Assembly: GCA_017525805.1 (NCBI GenBank)
Contig: JAFXSH010000155.1
Coordinates: 1-8,255 of the forward strand
DNA length: 8,255 nucleotides
Source: Clostridia bacterium
GTDB taxonomy: Bacteria > Bacillota_A > Clostridia > Christensenellales > Aristaeellaceae
Reading direction: 5' to 3'
Shown here one piece after another: positions 5,563 to 8,255 of the stretch. The notes below the pieces were generated by a model. It had not been told where the DNA came from and made no database searches. It saw only the letters and a list, made by a program, of their open reading frames with translations. Within the stretch, counting starts at the first letter, position 1. Each line of letters opens with the position of its first letter. Both the position numbers and the translations under genes were made by a program.

Positions 5563-6345
5563 TTATTGTGCCGCCACATACTTTCGCATATGGTTCAGCG
5601 CGTTTTTTTCCAGGCGGGACACCTGGGCCTGGGAAATGCCGATCTCCCCCGCCACCTCCATTTGGGTGCGGCCCTCGAAAAAGCGCAGGCGCAGGATCTT
5701 CTTTTCCCGGTCGTTCAGCTTGCGCATGGCTTCCTTGATGGCGATGTGCTCCAGCCAGCTTTCGTCGGCGTGCTTATCGTCCTTCACCTGATCCATGATA
5801 TAAATGGCGTCTCCCCCGTCGTTGTACACCGGTTCAAAGAGGGAAACCGGGTCCTGGATGGCTTCCAGGGCAAACACCACGTCCTCCCGCGGCACGCCCA
5901 GCTCTTTGGCCATTTCCTCCACCGTGGGCTCCCGGTTCAGGCTCACCACCAACCGGTCTCTGGCCTGGAGGGCTTTGTAAGCCGTGTCCCGGAGGGAACG
6001 GCTGACCCGGATGGGATTGTTGTCCCTTAAATACCGCCGGATTTCCCCGATGATCATGGGCACCGCGTAGGTGGAAAAGCGCACGTTCTGGCTCACGTCA
6101 AAATGATCCAGGGCCTTGATCAGCCCGATGCACCCCACCTGAAACAGATCGTCCGCGTTTTCTCCCCGGCCGCTGAACCGCTGCACCACGCTCAAAACCA
6201 GGCGCAGGTTGCCCCGGATGAATTCTTCTCTCGCCCCGCGGTCCCCGCCGTGCACCAGCGGAAACAGTTCGCGCATGCGTTCATTGGTGAGTACGGGCAG
6301 CGTAGCGGTATCCACGCCGCAGATTTCCACTTTGCCTGTTGCCAT
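5563..6345 (-). CDS. sigG: RNA polymerase sporulation sigma factor SigG (late forespore)
   Basis: Sigma-G directs RNA polymerase to late forespore genes such as those for small acid-soluble proteins and germination. The protein is 260 residues, the same length as in B. subtilis, and matches it closely from end to end. The diagnostic N-terminus KVEICGVDTATLPVL is at 5-19. Region 2 (about 46-110) includes NLRLVLSVVQRF, DDLFQVGCIGLIKALD and FSTYAVPMIIGEIRRYLRDN. The linker IRVSRSLRD and region 3 (about 130-165) follow, then DPVSLFEPVYNDGGDAIYIMDQV, and region 4 (about 208-255) with the helix-turn-helix GISQAQVSRLEK. The ATG at 6345-6343 has GGAGGT 6 nt upstream. The residue aligned with B. subtilis Asn45, which I recall as important for the CsfB/Gin anti-sigma, is Arg44 here; I do not treat that as unusual. 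In many Clostridia sigG follows spoIIGA-sigE, but here it is preceded by a flavin reductase with its own terminator. A sigma-G/F-type promoter lies just upstream, consistent with autoregulation. Confidence 0.97.
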   Translation of the reverse strand: MATGKVEICGVDTATLPVLTNERMRELFPLVHGGDRGAREEFIRGNLRLVLSVVQRFSGRGENADDLFQVGCIGLIKALDHFDVSQNVRFSTYAVPMIIGEIRRYLRDNNPIRVSRSLRDTAYKALQARDRLVVSLNREPTVEEMAKELGVPREDVVFALEAIQDPVSLFEPVYNDGGDAIYIMDQVKDDKHADESWLEHIAIKEAMRKLNDREKKILRLRFFEGRTQMEVAGEIGISQAQVSRLEKNALNHMRKYVAAQ

Positions 6346-6365
6346 ACTGACACCTCCGTCAAAAG

Positions 6366-6395
6366 CAGTATGGCACCGGGAAGAATGGGTTATGC
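6366..6395 (-). promoter_or_regulatory. Sigma-G/sigma-F-type promoter of sigG
   Basis: On the minus strand GCATA (6395-6391) fits the forespore -35 GHATR, and CATACTG (6372-6366) fits the -10 CATWHTA in 6 of 7 positions, with an 18-bp spacer. Transcription would start near 6359, only about 14 nt before the ATG and just ahead of the GGAGGT ribosome binding site. Known sigG genes are switched on by sigma-F and amplified by sigma-G, so the site fits the gene. Confidence 0.72.
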
Positions 6396-6416
6396 AAACG
6401 CTGTGGATATTCGTAT

Positions 6417-6446
6417 AAAAAACCGGGGCGGGATCGCTCCCGCCCC
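6417..6446 (-). terminator. Intrinsic terminator of the flavin reductase gene
   Basis: On the minus strand GGGGCGGGA (6446-6438), a GCGA tetraloop and TCCCGCCCC (6433-6425) form a perfect 9-bp stem, followed by CC and six T (6422-6417). It begins 24 nt after the flavoprotein stop codon and isolates sigG from upstream transcription. Confidence 0.93.
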
Positions 6447-6470
6447 AGCATATTCAATCAGGGGGTTCGA

Positions 6471-8255
6471 TTATTCCGCGCTGTCCGCGGTCACAGCCTG
6501 CGCGGCGGTGCGGCCGGAAACGAAGATTTCCACGATGGCGTTGCCGCCCAGACGGTTGCCGCCATGGATACCGCCGGTGACTTCGCCGGCAGCGTACAGG
6601 CCGGGGATGATCTGGCCGTCGGCGTTCAGCACGTGGCGGTCGGTATCGACCACCAGGCCGCCCATGGTGTGGTGTGTGGAGGGGGCCATGAGGCGGATGG
6701 TCAGCAGGGCGTTGTCCAGATCGTAGGTATCGGGCAGATACTTGCCGTTTTCGTCCTTCTGCACGTTGCCGATGGTGCGGGAAGCGATGGCCTTGCCCAC
6801 GTCGGGATATTCGCCCAGGCCCATGACCGCCGCGTCATAATCGCGGATGGTCTGGATGACCACTTCGGGATCGGCGGTGACGCCCAGTTCCTTGAACAGT
6901 TCGGGCAGGTCGGCGATGGTGCGGCGATAGTAGCGGCCTTCATAGTCGCCCTCGGCCAGCTGCATGGGGGCGGGCATCATCTGTTCCTTGTTGTAGAATT
7001 CCAGGAACACGCCCTTGGTGCCGTTCACTTCCATGCCGTTGCGGAATTCGGCCAGGGACAGCACGTCGCGCTCGGAGCCTTCATCCACGAAGCGGTGGCC
7101 GGTGGTGGGGTTGATCCAGCAGGCGTAGTTGCCGCCGCCGAAAGCCAGATTGCCGTTGTCCACCCAGGAAATGGGCATCAGCTGGGTGAAGCCCGTGCCG
7201 GTGGTGGCAGCGCCTACGGCTTCCGCCATGGTGATGCCGTCGCCCTGCAGGGAGGAACGGTTGGTGGTCTTGGTGGCGGTGGACAGGTATTCGGTGCTCC
7301 AGTACACGTTGGCTTCCAGCACCTTCTGGATGTTGGCGGCGTAACCGCCGGTAGCCAGGATAACGCCCTTCTTGGCCTTGGCAATCACTTCGGTGCCGTC
7401 AAACTGGGTGGCTTTCACGCCGACCACGCGGCCGTTTTCCACGATCAGTTCGTTGGCGGTGGTGCGGGTCATGATGCGGTTGGCGGTATTTGCTTCGAAG
7501 ATGGTCTTCATGGGCGCGGCGAAGTAGCTGCCCCAGCGGCCCATTTCGGGATTGCCGTCGCCGTCCAGGTCAACGGTGGAGCCGATGAACTCATTTTCAC
7601 GATACCACAGCGCGCCGATCAGGGTGGGCTGGGTGTTCTCGATGAAAGTGGAGCCCTGGGCTTCCAGCCATTCCTTCAGGCCCTGGCCGCCCAGGATGAA
7701 CTGCTTCACCAAATCGATGTCGCCGTACATCCATTCGCTGCCGTCTGCGCTGGGACGCAGGCCGCCGTAATAGGTCTGGAAGATGTGCAGGTTCAGTGTG
7801 GAGAACAGGGTGAGCTGGCTTTCGTCCTTGCCAGCGGCCAGCTGGGGCGCGGCCCATACGAAGTATTCCCGGATCTCGGCCTTCAAAGCCTGGAGGGTGG
7901 GAAGGTATTCCGCGTGGACGCCGTGCTTGGACAGCTCGGCAGCGTCGCCGGCCACGAATTCGTGGGTCTTGTAGTATTCTTCGTCGAAGGGTTCCTCGCT
8001 CCAGTTGAGGATCATTTTCAGCTCGTTGATGCAGCCCTGGACGGACTTGACCTTATCGTAGGTCTGGCCGTCGAAGGCGTACACGCCGGTGGCGGCGTCG
8101 GGATCAGCGGGATCCCAAACCAGGTAAGGCATCACGCTCTGATACTGGCCGCCGGACACCAGGGTGTTGCCGCCGACCTCGGCGTTCTTTTCGATCACCA
8201 GCACGGTGTTGCCGTCCTGGGCGGCCTGAGCGGCGGCGGAAATGCCAGCGCCGCC
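6471..8255 (-). CDS. FAD-dependent flavoprotein, fumarate reductase / flavocytochrome c family (partial, 5' end outside window)
   Basis: The visible 594 residues form an FAD_binding_2 reductase, a family that reduces the C=C bond of fumarate, urocanate and similar acceptors. The window opens inside the Rossmann motif (GGAGISAAAQAAQDGNTVLV, then EKNAEVGGNT), so the start codon and any upstream signal or FMN-binding domain are missing. The second dinucleotide motif GVILATGG is at about 297-304 of the fragment. The capping-domain element RFVDEGSERD holds a likely proton-donor Arg396. The substrate and FAD end includes THHTMGGL (about 527-534), GLYAAGEVTGG and GGNRLGGNAI with Arg568. Fumarate reductases have QxHP with a substrate-contacting His where this protein reads QLMP, so the acceptor may not be fumarate. 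The stretch between the first motif and the capping domain is longer than in Shewanella Fcc3. The gene ends in TAA (6473-6471) followed by a strong terminator. Confidence 0.9.
   Translation of the reverse strand, partial: GGAGISAAAQAAQDGNTVLVIEKNAEVGGNTLVSGGQYQSVMPYLVWDPADPDAATGVYAFDGQTYDKVKSVQGCINELKMILNWSEEPFDEEYYKTHEFVAGDAAELSKHGVHAEYLPTLQALKAEIREYFVWAAPQLAAGKDESQLTLFSTLNLHIFQTYYGGLRPSADGSEWMYGDIDLVKQFILGGQGLKEWLEAQGSTFIENTQPTLIGALWYRENEFIGSTVDLDGDGNPEMGRWGSYFAAPMKTIFEANTANRIMTRTTANELIVENGRVVGVKATQFDGTEVIAKAKKGVILATGGYAANIQKVLEANVYWSTEYLSTATKTTNRSSLQGDGITMAEAVGAATTGTGFTQLMPISWVDNGNLAFGGGNYACWINPTTGHRFVDEGSERDVLSLAEFRNGMEVNGTKGVFLEFYNKEQMMPAPMQLAEGDYEGRYYRRTIADLPELFKELGVTADPEVVIQTIRDYDAAVMGLGEYPDVGKAIASRTIGNVQKDENGKYLPDTYDLDNALLTIRLMAPSTHHTMGGLVVDTDRHVLNADGQIIPGLYAAGEVTGGIHGGNRLGGNAIVEIFVSGRTAAQAVTADSAE

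Noticed and set aside
6212..6214. Arg44 in SigG in place of B. subtilis Asn45
   Set aside because: This position is involved in binding the CsfB/Gin anti-sigma in B. subtilis. My recollection is that clostridial SigG proteins often carry a basic residue here, so it is probably ordinary and not a loss of control peculiar to this strain.

Overview
The window reads as a piece of a spore-forming, GC-rich Bacillota (Clostridia-like) chromosome, possibly from a gut commensal. The main reason is an almost textbook sigma-G gene next to a SpoIID/LytB-type cell-wall enzyme. LplB/LplC-type sugar permeases and a flavocytochrome-c-like flavin reductase also fit that background. The organism assignment is inference from gene content only. 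Every gene I can support is on the minus strand, so the biological order runs from high to low coordinates.

Layout in transcription order: (1) 8255-6471, the C-terminal part of a FAD-dependent fumarate-reductase-family flavoprotein, closed by a strong intrinsic terminator (6446-6417). (2) 6345-5563, sigG, preceded by a sigma-G/sigma-F-type promoter (GCATA, 18 bp, CATACTG). (3) 5466-4813, a C39-like cysteine peptidase gene with its own vegetative-type promoter (TTGGCA, 17 bp, TATAAT). (4) 4750-3032, a secreted SpoIID/LytB-domain protein with a C-terminal SH3b domain, most likely starting at TTG with a strong ribosome binding site. (5) 2962-1693, a complete 1270-bp ISAs1-family insertion sequence with perfect 15-bp terminal repeats. 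It lies flush against the stem of the terminator that should end the SpoIID-like operon. (6) 1552-617 and 599-1, the first two genes (lplB-like and lplC-like) of a carbohydrate ABC transporter operon, driven by an extended -10 promoter (TTGACA, 17 bp, TAGAAT). The second permease runs off the window.

How the parts relate: sigG, the C39-like peptidase and the SpoIID-like protein form a co-directional cluster without an evident terminator between sigG and the peptidase gene. The two downstream genes could therefore be expressed vegetatively and also by read-through in the forespore. The SpoIID-like protein should act outside the membrane on peptidoglycan. The peptidase has no visible export signal, so its site of action is unclear.

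The insertion sequence is the main mobile feature. It has no target-site duplication, it separates a terminator stem from a T-rich stretch on its far side, and its transposase start codon plus Shine-Dalgarno sit exactly in the 11-nt loop of a perfect 12-bp hairpin. I see no CRISPR array, tRNA or rRNA, and no gene-free stretch over 300 bases.
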